From: WHTI01 sp963826105
GTDB lineage: Bacteria > Actinomycetota > CADDZG01 > WHSQ01
DNA: 64,000 nucleotides
Direction: 5' to 3'
Assembly (NCBI GenBank): GCA_963826105.1
Contig: CAWGWA010000013.1
Location: forward strand, 310,001 to 374,000
Shown here: positions 17,548 to 26,544 of the stretch, piece after piece
Numbering within the stretch: position 1 is the first letter of the stretch
How the letters are laid out: the number at the start of each line of letters is the position of its first letter
The notes under the pieces: generated by a model
Databases searched by the model: none
Told to the model about the DNA's origin: nothing
What the model saw: only the letters and a program-made list of their open reading frames with translations
Made by a program: the position numbers and the translations under genes

Positions 17548-17844
17548 ATGAGCATCGACAGGAAGGCCGTGGACCACGTGGCTCGACTCGCCCGACTCGA
17601 TCTGAGCGAGGCCGAGCGGGACGTGATGCTGGCCGAACTCCAGCAGATATTGAGTCACGCCGAGGCCATCCAGGCCCTCGATCTCGACGGGGTCGAGCCG
17701 ATGAGTCACTCGGTCCCGATGGTGAACTCGATGCGTCCGGATGAGGTCAAGCCGTCCCTGACCCAGGAGGAGGCGCTCGCCAACGCCCCCGAGGTCGAGG
17801 ACCACCGCTTCAAGGTCCCCCGCATCATGGAGGACGAAGGGTGA
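17548..17844 (+). CDS. gatC: Asp-tRNA(Asn)/Glu-tRNA(Gln) amidotransferase subunit C
   Basis: 98 residues, the usual GatC length. GatC wraps around GatA and GatB and stabilises the complex. Signature VDHVARLARLDLSEAE (about 8-23), then LQQILSHAEAIQALDLDGVEPM and the C-terminal FKVPRIME. Predicted leaderless start at 17548. Its TGA overlaps the GTG start of gatA. Confidence 0.95.
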   Translation: MSIDRKAVDHVARLARLDLSEAERDVMLAELQQILSHAEAIQALDLDGVEPMSHSVPMVNSMRPDEVKPSLTQEEALANAPEVEDHRFKVPRIMEDEG

Positions 17845-19315
17845 CCACGGATCTCCACTGGATGTCCGCGCTGGAACTCGCCGACGCTCTCGAAGCCGGC
17901 GATCTGTCGTCGCGCGAGATCACCGAGGCCTTGGTGGCCCGGGGCGATGCCCTCGAGGAGAGGCTCGGAACGTTCCTCCATCGCACCAGCGATCGGGCAC
18001 TCGCCGAGGCCGATGCCTCCGATGCCCGGCGGAGCGCCGGCGAGGCGAGGAGCCATTTCGACGGCATCCCCGTCGCCTACAAGGACCTGTTCACCACCAA
18101 GGGTGTGCCGACGACCTCTGGCTCCAAGATCCTGAAGGGGTTCGTGCCGCCCTACGACGCGACCGTGGTGGCGCGCTCGGATGCGGCGGGGCTCCCGATG
18201 CTCGGCAAGACCAACATGGATGAGTTCGCGATGGGTTCGTCGACCGAGAACTCTGGCTACCAAACGACGCGCAACCCCTGGGACACGGACCGCGTGCCCG
18301 GAGGATCGTCGGGAGGTTCCGCCGCCGCGGTCGCCGCGGGGATGACTCCCTGGGCCTGGGGGACCGATACCGGTGGTTCGATCCGGCAGCCCGCGTCGCT
18401 GTGCAGTCTCGTCGGGGTCAAGCCGACCTACGGGTTCGTGTCCCGCTACGGGATGATCGCGTTCGCGTCGTCGCTCGATCAGGCCGGCCCCCTCACGCGC
18501 ACGGTCGCCGATGCGGCCGCGTTGCTCGAGATCGCCGCCGGGCACGATCCGATGGACTCGACGTCGATCCGCGACGACCGGCCCGCGCTGCTCGACGGCA
18601 TCGACGGTGGCATCAAGGGACTGCGGATCGGAGTGGTCAAGGAGTTCCTCGGTCAGGGCTCCGATGGCGTGCGTGCGGTGATCGATGAGGCCTATGCGCG
18701 CCTCGAGAAGCTGGGCGCCGAGATGGTCGAGGTTTCACTCCCGTCGTTCCAGCACGGGATCCCGGCGTACTACCTCGTGGCACCCGCGGAGTGCTCCTCC
18801 AACCTCGCCCGCTTCGACGGCGTCCGTTACGGAGCGCGCGTGGAAGCCGACGACATCATCAAGATGACCTCTCGCACGCGCACCGAAGGTTTCGGAGCCG
18901 AGGTCAAGCGCCGGATCATGCTCGGGACCTACGCGTTGTCCGCCGGCTACTACGACGCCTACTACGGCAAGGCGCAGAAGGTCCGCACCCTGATCACGCA
19001 GGATCTCGCCAGGGCATACGAGGAGGTCGACCTGATCGCCAGCCCGTCGTCGCCCACCACCGCGTTCAAGATCGGCGAGCGCACCGAGGACCCCCTGGCG
19101 ATGTACCTGTCCGACATCTTCACGGTCCCGGTCAACCTCGCCGGGAACGCGGGCATCAGCGTGCCGGCGGGACTCGCCCCCGACGACGGACTCCCGGTCG
19201 GCCTGCAGCTGATCGCCAAATCACTCGACGAGCCGACGATGTTCAAAGCCGCCTACGCGTTCGAAGCAGGACCTGGGCTTCGCCACCTCTCCCGAGGGGA
19301 GGGCGAACGATATGA
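17841..19315 (+). CDS. gatA: Glu-tRNA(Gln) amidotransferase subunit A (frameshift near the 3' end)
   Basis: GatA is the glutaminase/amidase subunit. The amidase triad is visible: Lys in VAYKDLF, the cis-Ser in GTDTGGSIRQPAS, and the following Ser. GGSSGGSAAAVAAG is the family signature. After AYAFE the frame read directly turns to nonsense and stays open to 19712 across gatB. Dropping one G near 19266 restores FEQDLGFATSP. Dropping one C in the CCC at 19291-19293 as well ends the gene at TGA 19313-19315, overlapping gatB's ATG, for 490 residues, the normal size. I therefore give the repaired end. GTG start overlaps gatC. Confidence 0.85.
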
Positions 19316-20775
19316 CCCAGGTACAAGACCTTTACCAGACGACCGTCGGGCTCGAGATCCACGTCGAGCTGTCGACCGCGTCGAAGATGTTCTGCGGTTG
19401 CCCGGTCGCCTTCGGCGGCGATCCCAACACACGGACGTGTCCGGTGTGCCTCGGCATGCCGGGTTCGCTTCCGGTGCCGAACGAGAAGGCGATCGAGTTC
19501 ACGATGAAGATCGGACTGGCTCTGGATTGCAAGATCGCCGAGCACTCGCAGTTCCATCGCAAGAACTACTTCTATCCGGATATGCCGAAGAACTATCAGA
19601 TCTCGCAGTACGACTCGCCGCTCTGCTACGGGGGAGTGGTCGAGATCTCCGGCGACTGGGGCACTCACAAGGTGGGCATCACGCGTGTCCACCTCGAGGA
19701 GGACACCGGTAAGTCGATCCACATCGGTGGCGGGGGCCGGATCGCCGACAGCGATTACTCGCTCGAGGACTTCAACCGCGCCGGAACGCCTCTGGTCGAG
19801 ATCGTTAGCGAGCCCGACATCCGTTCTGCCGATGAGGCGCGCGCGTTCGTCACCGATCTGCGCGCCACGATCGAAGCACTCGGCGTCTCGGACGTTCGTA
19901 TGGAGGAAGGCTCGATGCGCGTCGATGCCAACGTCTCCGTTCGACTCAAGGGCGCTAAGGAGTTCGGTGCCAAGGTCGAGGTCAAGAACATGAACTCGAT
20001 CCGCTCGGTGGCCCGGGCGCTTGAGTACGAAGAGGAGCGTCAGCGCAAGGCGCTCGATGCCGGCGAGACTCTCGTCCAGGAGACCCGGCACTTCGACGAG
20101 AAGACCGGCGTGACATCGTCGATGCGAACCAAGGAATACACGTTCGACTATCGCTACTTCCCCGAACCCGACATGGTCCCCTTCGAGCCCGCCGAGTCCT
20201 GGGTCGGTTCTATCCGGGAGTCATTGCCCGAGCCTCCGGTCGCACGCCGGGAGCGTTTCGCCGAGGACTACGGGCTGGGGGCCAAGGACATCGAGGTTCT
20301 GACATCGTCGTTCAAGGCGGCGAAGTGGTTCGAAGAGGCCGCCGCGGCCTACGACGGTGACGCCAAGAAGGTCGTGAACTGGATCATCGCCGACCTCTTC
20401 GGTCTATTGAACGAAGCCGGGCTCGAACTCTGGGAATCGAAGATCACGCCGGCCCAACTCGCGAACCTCGTAACCCTGATCGATTCCGGGAAGATCTCCG
20501 GCAAACAGGCGAAGCTCGTCCTCCAGGGGATGTTCGAAACCGGTGACGACCCCGACAAGGTTGTCGCTGAGAAGGGTCTCGAGCAGGTCTCCGACACGGG
20601 AGCCATCGAGGCGGTCGTCGACGAGGTCATCGCGGAGAACGCCGACGCCGCCGACAAGGTGCGCTCCGGCAACCTCGGCACGATCGGGTTCCTCGTCGGC
20701 CAGGTCATGAAGAAGTCCCAGGGCAAAGCCAACCCTCAGATGGTCAACGAGCTCCTCCGCAACAAACTCTCGTGA
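19312..20775 (+). CDS. gatB: Glu-tRNA(Gln) amidotransferase subunit B
   Basis: 487 residues. GatB holds the kinase site that activates Glu-tRNAGln, and it receives ammonia from GatA. The opening (TTVGLEIHVEL), the Cys pair in MFCGCPVAFGGDPNTRTCPVCLG (zinc site) and YFYPDMPKNYQISQYD are the family landmarks. The C-terminal YqeY-like tail domain that binds tRNA is complete (VGQVMKKSQGKANPQMVNELL). ATG start probably overlaps the gatA stop; the next gene overlaps its own stop. Confidence 0.95.
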   Translation: MTQVQDLYQTTVGLEIHVELSTASKMFCGCPVAFGGDPNTRTCPVCLGMPGSLPVPNEKAIEFTMKIGLALDCKIAEHSQFHRKNYFYPDMPKNYQISQYDSPLCYGGVVEISGDWGTHKVGITRVHLEEDTGKSIHIGGGGRIADSDYSLEDFNRAGTPLVEIVSEPDIRSADEARAFVTDLRATIEALGVSDVRMEEGSMRVDANVSVRLKGAKEFGAKVEVKNMNSIRSVARALEYEEERQRKALDAGETLVQETRHFDEKTGVTSSMRTKEYTFDYRYFPEPDMVPFEPAESWVGSIRESLPEPPVARRERFAEDYGLGAKDIEVLTSSFKAAKWFEEAAAAYDGDAKKVVNWIIADLFGLLNEAGLELWESKITPAQLANLVTLIDSGKISGKQAKLVLQGMFETGDDPDKVVAEKGLEQVSDTGAIEAVVDEVIAENADAADKVRSGNLGTIGFLVGQVMKKSQGKANPQMVNELLRNKLS

Positions 20776-21254
20776 GTCGGTCGTTCCTCGACGTCCTTCG
20801 AACCGGGTGGCCGGTGGTGTTGGACATGGCGGCGACGATGCCCGGACCCCCGGAGGTCGTCTGGCGCCTCATCACCGACTGGGAGCACCAGGACGACTGG
20901 ATGCTCGAGGCGAGCGACTTCGTCGTCCTCTCCGAGCAACGTGAGGGGATCGGGGTGGAGGCCGAGGCTTCGATAACTATCGGGGGCATCACGACGCGCG
21001 ACCGCGTCCGCGTGTCGCGCTGGGAGGTCGATAAGTTGCTCGGGATCGAGCACCTCGGTTGGGTCTCGGGCGAGGGCGAGATCTTCATCACGCCGGTCGG
21101 CGACGCCACCCATCTGTTCTGGCGAGAGACCCTCAAGCCGCCCCTCGGCATCCTCGGGGCCATCGGGCTGACCCTGTTCAAACCCCTCATGGCGCGCATC
21201 TTCAACCGTGACCTGCGCGTGCTTCAGGGCTTGGTCCGCGCAGCCGAGCCCTAG
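20772..21254 (+). CDS. SRPBCC (START-like) family protein
   Basis: 160 residues with the polyketide-cyclase/START-like layout: a beta strand, the PPEVVWRLITDWEHQDDW helix, a strand-rich middle and a long C-terminal helix. The fold encloses a hydrophobic pocket for a lipid-like ligand. GTG start at 20772 overlaps the gatB stop, so the gene is translationally coupled to gatCAB, although no role in tRNA amidation is known for this family. It converges with the phosphodiesterase gene 4 bp away. Confidence 0.75.
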   Translation: MSRSFLDVLRTGWPVVLDMAATMPGPPEVVWRLITDWEHQDDWMLEASDFVVLSEQREGIGVEAEASITIGGITTRDRVRVSRWEVDKLLGIEHLGWVSGEGEIFITPVGDATHLFWRETLKPPLGILGAIGLTLFKPLMARIFNRDLRVLQGLVRAAEP

Positions 21255-21258
21255 GCCG

Positions 21259-22941
21259 TCAGGACTCGTCGCTGCAGGACAGGCTGGATTCCAACTGCTG
21301 AGGTGTAAGCACCGTCAGGAAGATTCGTTCGTCCGCCTTGTCGGCGAAGTCGCCGAGGTCGTCGTTCTTGGCGTTGTCGCCGATCGAGTAGGTCTTCATC
21401 CATTCGACGACGTCTTCCACCGTGATCCCGTTTCGTTTCAGCTCGTTCTTGCTGAGCATGTATTGGTAGCCGCGGTTCGACATCACGATCGGGACATCCG
21501 GGGTTTCCTTGTCGAACCTCGCTTCGAGATCCTTCGCTAGTTCGCTCTGATCGATCGACCATCCGCCGGTGGACTCGGGAGTTGGCGCCATGCCGTGGTC
21601 CGCGGTGAGGGACAGCACGTAGTTGTTGCGGCCGACCTCACGATTGAGCACCTTCACGATCTGTTTGAGGGCCAGATCCTGTGCCGCGAGATCAGCCCGG
21701 ACTTCCTCTTCGAGCATGTTCCACTCGTGACCCGCAAGGTCGGTGCTCTTGAAGTTGACGTAGAAGAGGTCGGGTACGTCGTCGACTCCGAGCTCTTCAT
21801 TCTCGATCAACAGTTCGAGCTGTTCCGTTTGATAGACATTCCACGCCGGCGAATAACGGATACGCCCGTCGAGCGGGATGATCTGGTTCCCGATCCACTG
21901 ACCGTCCGCTTCCCCGTCCTCCTGGTCGAGCGCATCGGCGGCTTCCTGCAGGCCGTCCTGGCTGAGGTAGTCGGGCAGGGTGTAGAACTCCGGATTCGTT
22001 CGGAAGTCGAGTCCCTGGCTCAGTTGATCCATGACCGCGACATCCTTGTCGGCGCCCTCAAGGAAGGCTCCGTGTCCGAGCATGCCGAGGTGCCATGAGT
22101 CGCGCGCCATCATCCCGACCACCGGCAGGTTGTCGTTCGCCAGATCCCAGAGGTCGCCGAGGGTCGGGACCTTGAAGTGACTCGGGTTCGCGCCGGCAAA
22201 GGCGTCAACGATCTTGCCCTTGATCCTCATCTTGATGTCGGTGAGCCCGTGTTTGTCAGGGAAGGTTCCCGTACCAAGGGTTGAATGGGTCGCCGGTGTG
22301 ATCGACGGCGATGATCCGACCGTGGCGTTGGTGAAGCTGGCCCCCTCGTTCATCAGCTTCTTGAGGAACGGCCAGTCGTCGGGCCACTGACGAAGGACGT
22401 TGATGCCTCCTCCGTCCCATACGACAGTGAAGATCAACTTCGGCGGGGTAGCGCGCTCCTCCGGCTCCACCAATGCGTCGCTGAGATCAACCCCATCGCG
22501 CTCTTCGGTCGGCCAGTCGTCGAAGTGGAGGAGGTCGGCATAGGTCGGCGAGACGTCGGCAAGGGTCACGGGGTCATCGGAGATGAATCCCTTCTTGATG
22601 TAACCCGGCCCCCAGAAGACCAGCGGGACGTCCTGCGTATATGGATAGGGGGTGGAGTGACGGGTCCCGAACTGGTTCGGCAGCTGCTCGATCGCCAGAA
22701 CATCTCCGGAGCGACCCGGCTCGTAGCCCCGCCACACCCTCTCGAGGACGTCCTTGGGCACCGTGCAGGGGTCGACCTCGGTGATCAACCCCTCCCTCCC
22801 CTTCGGCCCATCGTCCCGCAACAAGATGTAGCCGCCCGCCGCCAGCAGGGCGACCACCAGGACCCCGGCCACGATCCGTAAGGGATGGCGGCGGCGACGG
22901 CGCCCGAAATGAAGCGAGCGCCGCGAGGGGGTCATCGACAT
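21259..22941 (-). CDS. alkaline-phosphatase-superfamily phosphodiesterase, membrane-anchored
   Basis: 560 residues. An Arg-rich N-terminus and one membrane segment (about 22-42, IVAGVLVVALLAAGGYILL) anchor it with the catalytic domain outside. The domain resembles type I phosphodiesterase/nucleotide pyrophosphatase: metal ligands VVWDGGG (Asp), a nucleophile Thr/Ser candidate in PATHSTLGTG, FKSTDLAGHEW, and SLTADHGMAPT. Substrate unclear: nucleotides, phospholipid headgroups or teichoic-type polymers are possible. A -10-like TAGACA lies 6 nt before the start. Divergent from the FMN oxidase gene. Confidence 0.75.
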   Translation of the reverse strand: MSMTPSRRSLHFGRRRRRHPLRIVAGVLVVALLAAGGYILLRDDGPKGREGLITEVDPCTVPKDVLERVWRGYEPGRSGDVLAIEQLPNQFGTRHSTPYPYTQDVPLVFWGPGYIKKGFISDDPVTLADVSPTYADLLHFDDWPTEERDGVDLSDALVEPEERATPPKLIFTVVWDGGGINVLRQWPDDWPFLKKLMNEGASFTNATVGSSPSITPATHSTLGTGTFPDKHGLTDIKMRIKGKIVDAFAGANPSHFKVPTLGDLWDLANDNLPVVGMMARDSWHLGMLGHGAFLEGADKDVAVMDQLSQGLDFRTNPEFYTLPDYLSQDGLQEAADALDQEDGEADGQWIGNQIIPLDGRIRYSPAWNVYQTEQLELLIENEELGVDDVPDLFYVNFKSTDLAGHEWNMLEEEVRADLAAQDLALKQIVKVLNREVGRNNYVLSLTADHGMAPTPESTGGWSIDQSELAKDLEARFDKETPDVPIVMSNRGYQYMLSKNELKRNGITVEDVVEWMKTYSIGDNAKNDDLGDFADKADERIFLTVLTPQQLESSLSCSDES

Positions 22942-22977
22942 GCGCCATGTCTACCTCAGTCCGCCGCCTTCGGCGAT

Positions 22978-22983
22978 TAACCT
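22978..22983 (+). promoter_or_regulatory. -10 box TAACCT of leaderless FMN-oxidase gene
   Basis: TAACCT, 7 nt before ATG 22991. Confidence 0.55.
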
Positions 22984-22990
22984 TAGTGGC

Positions 22991-24055
22991 ATGAGCTCAA
23001 ATGAGGTCGATCTCGAGGAGATGCTGATTGTCGACGACTTCGTCGAGCCCGCCCGGGAGGCGTTGGATCCGCAGGCATTCGCCTACATCTCAGGAGGAGC
23101 CGGTGGCGAACTCACGATCGCAGACAACATCGCGGCGTTCACCCGTCGCCGGTTGCGTCCCCGGGTCCTGATGGGTTTCTCGGAGGTCGACCTCAAGACC
23201 ACCATGCTGGGTCGTGAGATCTCGTTCCCGGTTGCACTGGCGCCGACCGGCTTCAACCGGATGGCTTATGACGAGGGTGAGGTTGCGGTCACGCGAGCTG
23301 CGGCCGCCGCCGGGATCGTGCACTGCTGTTCGACCTTCTCGACCCGGACGATCGAGGATGTCGGTGAGGCAGCCGATCGACCCTGGTTCCAGCTCTACGC
23401 GTCGTACGAATGGAGCGTTACCGAATCTTTGGTCGAGCGCGCCGAGGCCGCGGGCTACCAAGCCGTAGCGGTCACGGTCGATCTGCCGGTCGTCGGATAC
23501 CGGGATCGCGAGCTCCGCAGTCATGTCGAGATCCCTCCGGAGTTCTTCGCCAACATGAAACCCGACCTTCACGGCGAGCTGGCAGATGTCGTGATGAACG
23601 AGACCAGCCAGGGTCTGAGTTGGGACGACATCGACCGGATCCGTGCGGCGACCTCGATGAAGGTCGTGTTGAAGGGGATCCTCACAGCCGAGGACGCCCG
23701 CATCGCGGTCGAGCATGGGGTCGACGGGATCATGGTCTCGAACCATGGTGGCCGGCAGCTCGATCGTGCGATCGCATCACTCGATGCCCTCGAAGAAGTG
23801 GTTGAGGCGGCAGGGGATTCGTGCGAGGTCTATCTCGATGGAGGAGTACGCCGGGGAGTGGACGTCGTCACCGCGCTAGCGCTCGGAGCGCGCGCTGTCT
23901 TCATCGGTCGTCCCTACTACTACGCGCTCGCGGTCGCCGGTGAGGCAGGTGTCGCGCGATGCATCGAGATCCTGCGCGCGGAAACTGCCATCGCCATGCA
24001 CCTCATGGGTGCGCGCACGGTCGAGGACCTGTCGCGCGATCAGGTGATCCCGTAG
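22991..24055 (+). CDS. FMN-dependent alpha-hydroxy-acid dehydrogenase/oxidase
   Basis: 354 residues, TIM-barrel family of lactate dehydrogenase LldD, glycolate oxidase and mandelate dehydrogenase. Visible: YISGGAGGE early, PVALAPTGFNRMAYDEGE, Lys in MKVVLKGILTAEDA, the active-site signature SNHGGRQLD (catalytic His, FMN-binding Arg), and the phosphate-binding YLDGGVRRG..V..ALALGARAVFIGRP. It oxidises a 2-hydroxy acid; the exact one is unclear. ATG 22991 is chosen over an earlier in-frame start because of the -10 box and the normal family N-terminus. Confidence 0.85.
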   Translation: MSSNEVDLEEMLIVDDFVEPAREALDPQAFAYISGGAGGELTIADNIAAFTRRRLRPRVLMGFSEVDLKTTMLGREISFPVALAPTGFNRMAYDEGEVAVTRAAAAAGIVHCCSTFSTRTIEDVGEAADRPWFQLYASYEWSVTESLVERAEAAGYQAVAVTVDLPVVGYRDRELRSHVEIPPEFFANMKPDLHGELADVVMNETSQGLSWDDIDRIRAATSMKVVLKGILTAEDARIAVEHGVDGIMVSNHGGRQLDRAIASLDALEEVVEAAGDSCEVYLDGGVRRGVDVVTALALGARAVFIGRPYYYALAVAGEAGVARCIEILRAETAIAMHLMGARTVEDLSRDQVIP

Positions 24056-25264
24056 TTACGAGAACAGGTCGGCCATGCGGGTGATTCCTTCTTCGAGGTC
24101 GTCGTCGCCCAACGCGTAACTGAGACGCACGTAGCCCGGCGCACCGAATCCCTCTCCGGGTACGACCGCAACCTTGACCTCGTCGAGAACCACCTCGGCG
24201 AACGTGTCGGCGGAATCGATCTCTCGTCCACCGATCGTCCGGCCGTAGAGACCTTTGATCGACGGGAAGCAATAGAACGCGCCCTCGGGTTCGTAGCAGA
24301 CGACCCCTTCGATCTCGTTCAGCATCTTCGTCATCGTCATGCGCCTGCGATCGAACGCACGACCCATCATCTCGACCGCTTCAAGGTCGCCGGTAACCGC
24401 GGCTAGGGCGGCCGCCTGCGCGACGTTCGAGACGTTCGAGGTTGCTTGTGACTGAAGTGAGGTGACCGCTGCCGCGACATCGCTGGGAGCGATCAGCCAT
24501 CCGACACGCCATCCGGTCATCGCGTACGTCTTGGCAACTCCGTTCACGACCACGCATCGGTCGCGGGTCTCGGGGACCTGCACCGGGATCGACGAGAACT
24601 CGGCGGCACCGTAGACGAGGTGTTCGTAGATCTCGTCGGTCACGACCCAGATGTCTCGCTCCGCCGCCCATTGTCCGATCGCCTCGACCTCGGCCGGTGT
24701 GTAGACCGATCCGGTCGGGTTCGACGGCGACACGAACACCATCGCCTTGGTCTTGTCGGTGGCGGCTGCCTCGAGTTGCTCGATCGTGACCCGGAAACCG
24801 GTTTCCTCGGTGGTGGGCAGCTCGACCGCGGTGCCCCCGGCGAACCGGATCATCTCGGGATAGCTCACCCAATAGGGGGCCGGGAGGAGGACTTCGTCGC
24901 CCTCGTCGACGATCGCGAGGAAGGTCTCGAACAGGGCGTGCTTGCCGCCGTTGGTGACGATGACCTGTGACGGCTGGACCTCGAGCCCGGAGTCTCGCAA
25001 CGTCTTGTCCGCGATCGCGGCTCGGAGAGCCGGCAACCCGGGGCCGGGCGTGTAGTGGTGATACGGCTCGTGGCGGCAGGCCTCGAGCGCCGCGTTGACG
25101 ATGTGTTGGGGGGTCGGGAAGTCGGGCTCGCCCGCGCCGAAGCCGATCACGTTCTCTCCGGCTGCCTTCAGCGCCTTGGCCTTGGCATCGATCATGAGGG
25201 TCGGAGATTCGTTGATCGCGGCTACCTTGCGAGAGATCCGATGCTCGGAGATGAAAACCACCAT
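24056..25264 (-). CDS. class I aminotransferase (aspartate aminotransferase-like)
   Basis: 402 residues, PLP fold type I. Landmarks: YTPGPGLPALR, NGGKHALFE, the PLP-stacking region PYWVSYPEM, FVSPSNPTGSVY, DEIYEHLVYG and the Schiff-base Lys in GVAKTYAMTGWRVGW. C-terminal Arg in GYVRLSYAL binds the substrate carboxylate. It belongs to the Ib/aspC-like subgroup common in Gram-positives and probably transfers amino groups between aspartate or aromatic amino acids and 2-oxoglutarate. It converges with the FMN oxidase gene with no gap. Start ATG 25264 with AAGG just upstream; divergent from serC. Confidence 0.88.
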   Translation of the reverse strand: MVVFISEHRISRKVAAINESPTLMIDAKAKALKAAGENVIGFGAGEPDFPTPQHIVNAALEACRHEPYHHYTPGPGLPALRAAIADKTLRDSGLEVQPSQVIVTNGGKHALFETFLAIVDEGDEVLLPAPYWVSYPEMIRFAGGTAVELPTTEETGFRVTIEQLEAAATDKTKAMVFVSPSNPTGSVYTPAEVEAIGQWAAERDIWVVTDEIYEHLVYGAAEFSSIPVQVPETRDRCVVVNGVAKTYAMTGWRVGWLIAPSDVAAAVTSLQSQATSNVSNVAQAAALAAVTGDLEAVEMMGRAFDRRRMTMTKMLNEIEGVVCYEPEGAFYCFPSIKGLYGRTIGGREIDSADTFAEVVLDEVKVAVVPGEGFGAPGYVRLSYALGDDDLEEGITRMADLFS

Positions 25265-25332
25265 CCTTTCTTGCTGGATGATACGAGAGTGAACCCACCT
25301 ACCCATGTCATCCACGAGACACAGGAGAGCGC

Positions 25333-26484
25333 GTGACGCAGATCGAGATCCCCTCCGATCTGAGGCCCGGTGATGGTCGCTTCGGTTCCGGGCCGTCCAA
25401 GATCAGGGACGAAGCGGTGGCCACCCTGGCGAAGGTTGCACACGACTACCTGGGAACCAGTCATCGCCAAGCGGGCGTGCGCTCGGTGGTGGCGCGGGTC
25501 AAAGAGGGACTCTCCGATCTCTACGACCTTCCCGACGGTCACGAGGTGCTACTCGGTGTCGGCGGAGCGACCGCATTCTGGGACGCGATGGCGTTCGGTT
25601 TGATCGAGCGTAAGAGCTGCCACGCAGTGTTCGGTGAGTTCTCCTCGAAGTGCGCAGCGGCCGCCGAGGCTCCGCATCTCGACGCTCCCGCGATCGTCTC
25701 CGCCGAGCCCGGTTCGCACCCGGTCCTCCATGCTCACGACGGTGTCGACCTCTACGCGACGGCGCACAACGAGACGTCTACCGGCGTGATGATGCCGGTC
25801 GTGAGACCTGCTCCGCAGGCCTTCGTTGCGATCGATGCCACCTCTGCCGCCGGCGGAGTGCTCGTCGACCTGGGCGAGTGCGACGTCTATTACTTCGCTC
25901 CGCAGAAATGTTTCGCGTCCGACGGTGGGCTGTGGATCGCCATCGCCTCACCGGGAGCCATCGAGCGCATCGAGAAGATCGCGGCGAGCGATCGTTGGAT
26001 CCCCGCGTCGCTCGATCTCAAGATCGCCCTCGACAACTCGCGCAAGGACCAGACCTACAACACCCCCGCTCTTGCGACCTTGTACCTGATGGCCGAGCAG
26101 ATCGACTGGTTCCGCGCGAACGGGGGCCTGTCCTGGGCCGCCGGCCGCTCGAAGGAATCGTCCGACGCTCTGTACGCCTGGGCCGGTGCGCACAAACATG
26201 CCACCCCGTTCGTGGCGATTCCCGAGCAACGCAGCACCGTGGTCGGCACCATCGACTTCGACGACGCCGTCGACGCGGCTGCTGTCGCCAAGGTTCTGCG
26301 CGCGAACGGCATCCTCGACACCGAGCCCTACCGGAAGCTCGGCCGGAACCAACTCCGGGTCGCCTGCTACCCGGCGATCGAGCCCGACGACGTCCGCATC
26401 CTCACGAAAGCCATCGACTACGTGATCGACGCCTCTCTTGGAAGGCCGATCGTCAGACCGGAATGCAAGGAAGGGGGCCTATAG
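25333..26484 (+). CDS. serC: phosphoserine aminotransferase
   Basis: 383 residues, actinobacterial-type SerC, which converts 3-phosphohydroxypyruvate and glutamate to phosphoserine. Opening RFGSGPSKIR, TSHRQAGVRSVV, HNETSTGV, SAAGGVLVDLGECDVYYFAPQKCFASDGG (PLP Lys in PQKCF). GTG start 25333 with GGAG upstream. The stop codon lies in a GGGCC-TATA-GGCCC palindrome (26475-26488). Works with serA, 1.36 kb downstream and separated by the HNH gene. Phosphoserine phosphatase (serB) is not in the window. Confidence 0.9.
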   Translation: MTQIEIPSDLRPGDGRFGSGPSKIRDEAVATLAKVAHDYLGTSHRQAGVRSVVARVKEGLSDLYDLPDGHEVLLGVGGATAFWDAMAFGLIERKSCHAVFGEFSSKCAAAAEAPHLDAPAIVSAEPGSHPVLHAHDGVDLYATAHNETSTGVMMPVVRPAPQAFVAIDATSAAGGVLVDLGECDVYYFAPQKCFASDGGLWIAIASPGAIERIEKIAASDRWIPASLDLKIALDNSRKDQTYNTPALATLYLMAEQIDWFRANGGLSWAAGRSKESSDALYAWAGAHKHATPFVAIPEQRSTVVGTIDFDDAVDAAAVAKVLRANGILDTEPYRKLGRNQLRVACYPAIEPDDVRILTKAIDYVIDASLGRPIVRPECKEGGL

Positions 26485-26509
26485 GCCCACGAAAGTCCTG
26501 GTCAGCGAC

Positions 26510-26538
26510 TTGCAATCGAACATATGTTCGTATATGGT
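26510..26538 (+). promoter_or_regulatory. promoter (TTGCAA-17 bp-TATGGT) with LexA/SOS box in the spacer
   Basis: The -35 TTGCAA is at 26510-26515 and the -10 TATGGT at 26533-26538, with an exact 17-bp spacer. The spacer is almost filled by a perfect 14-bp palindrome CGAACATATGTTCG (26517-26530). This fits the Gram-positive/actinobacterial LexA box CGAAC-N4-GTTCG. LexA bound there would block polymerase. The -10 box is 6 nt before ATG 26545, so the mRNA is predicted leaderless. Confidence 0.75.
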
Positions 26539-26544
26539 GACAAG

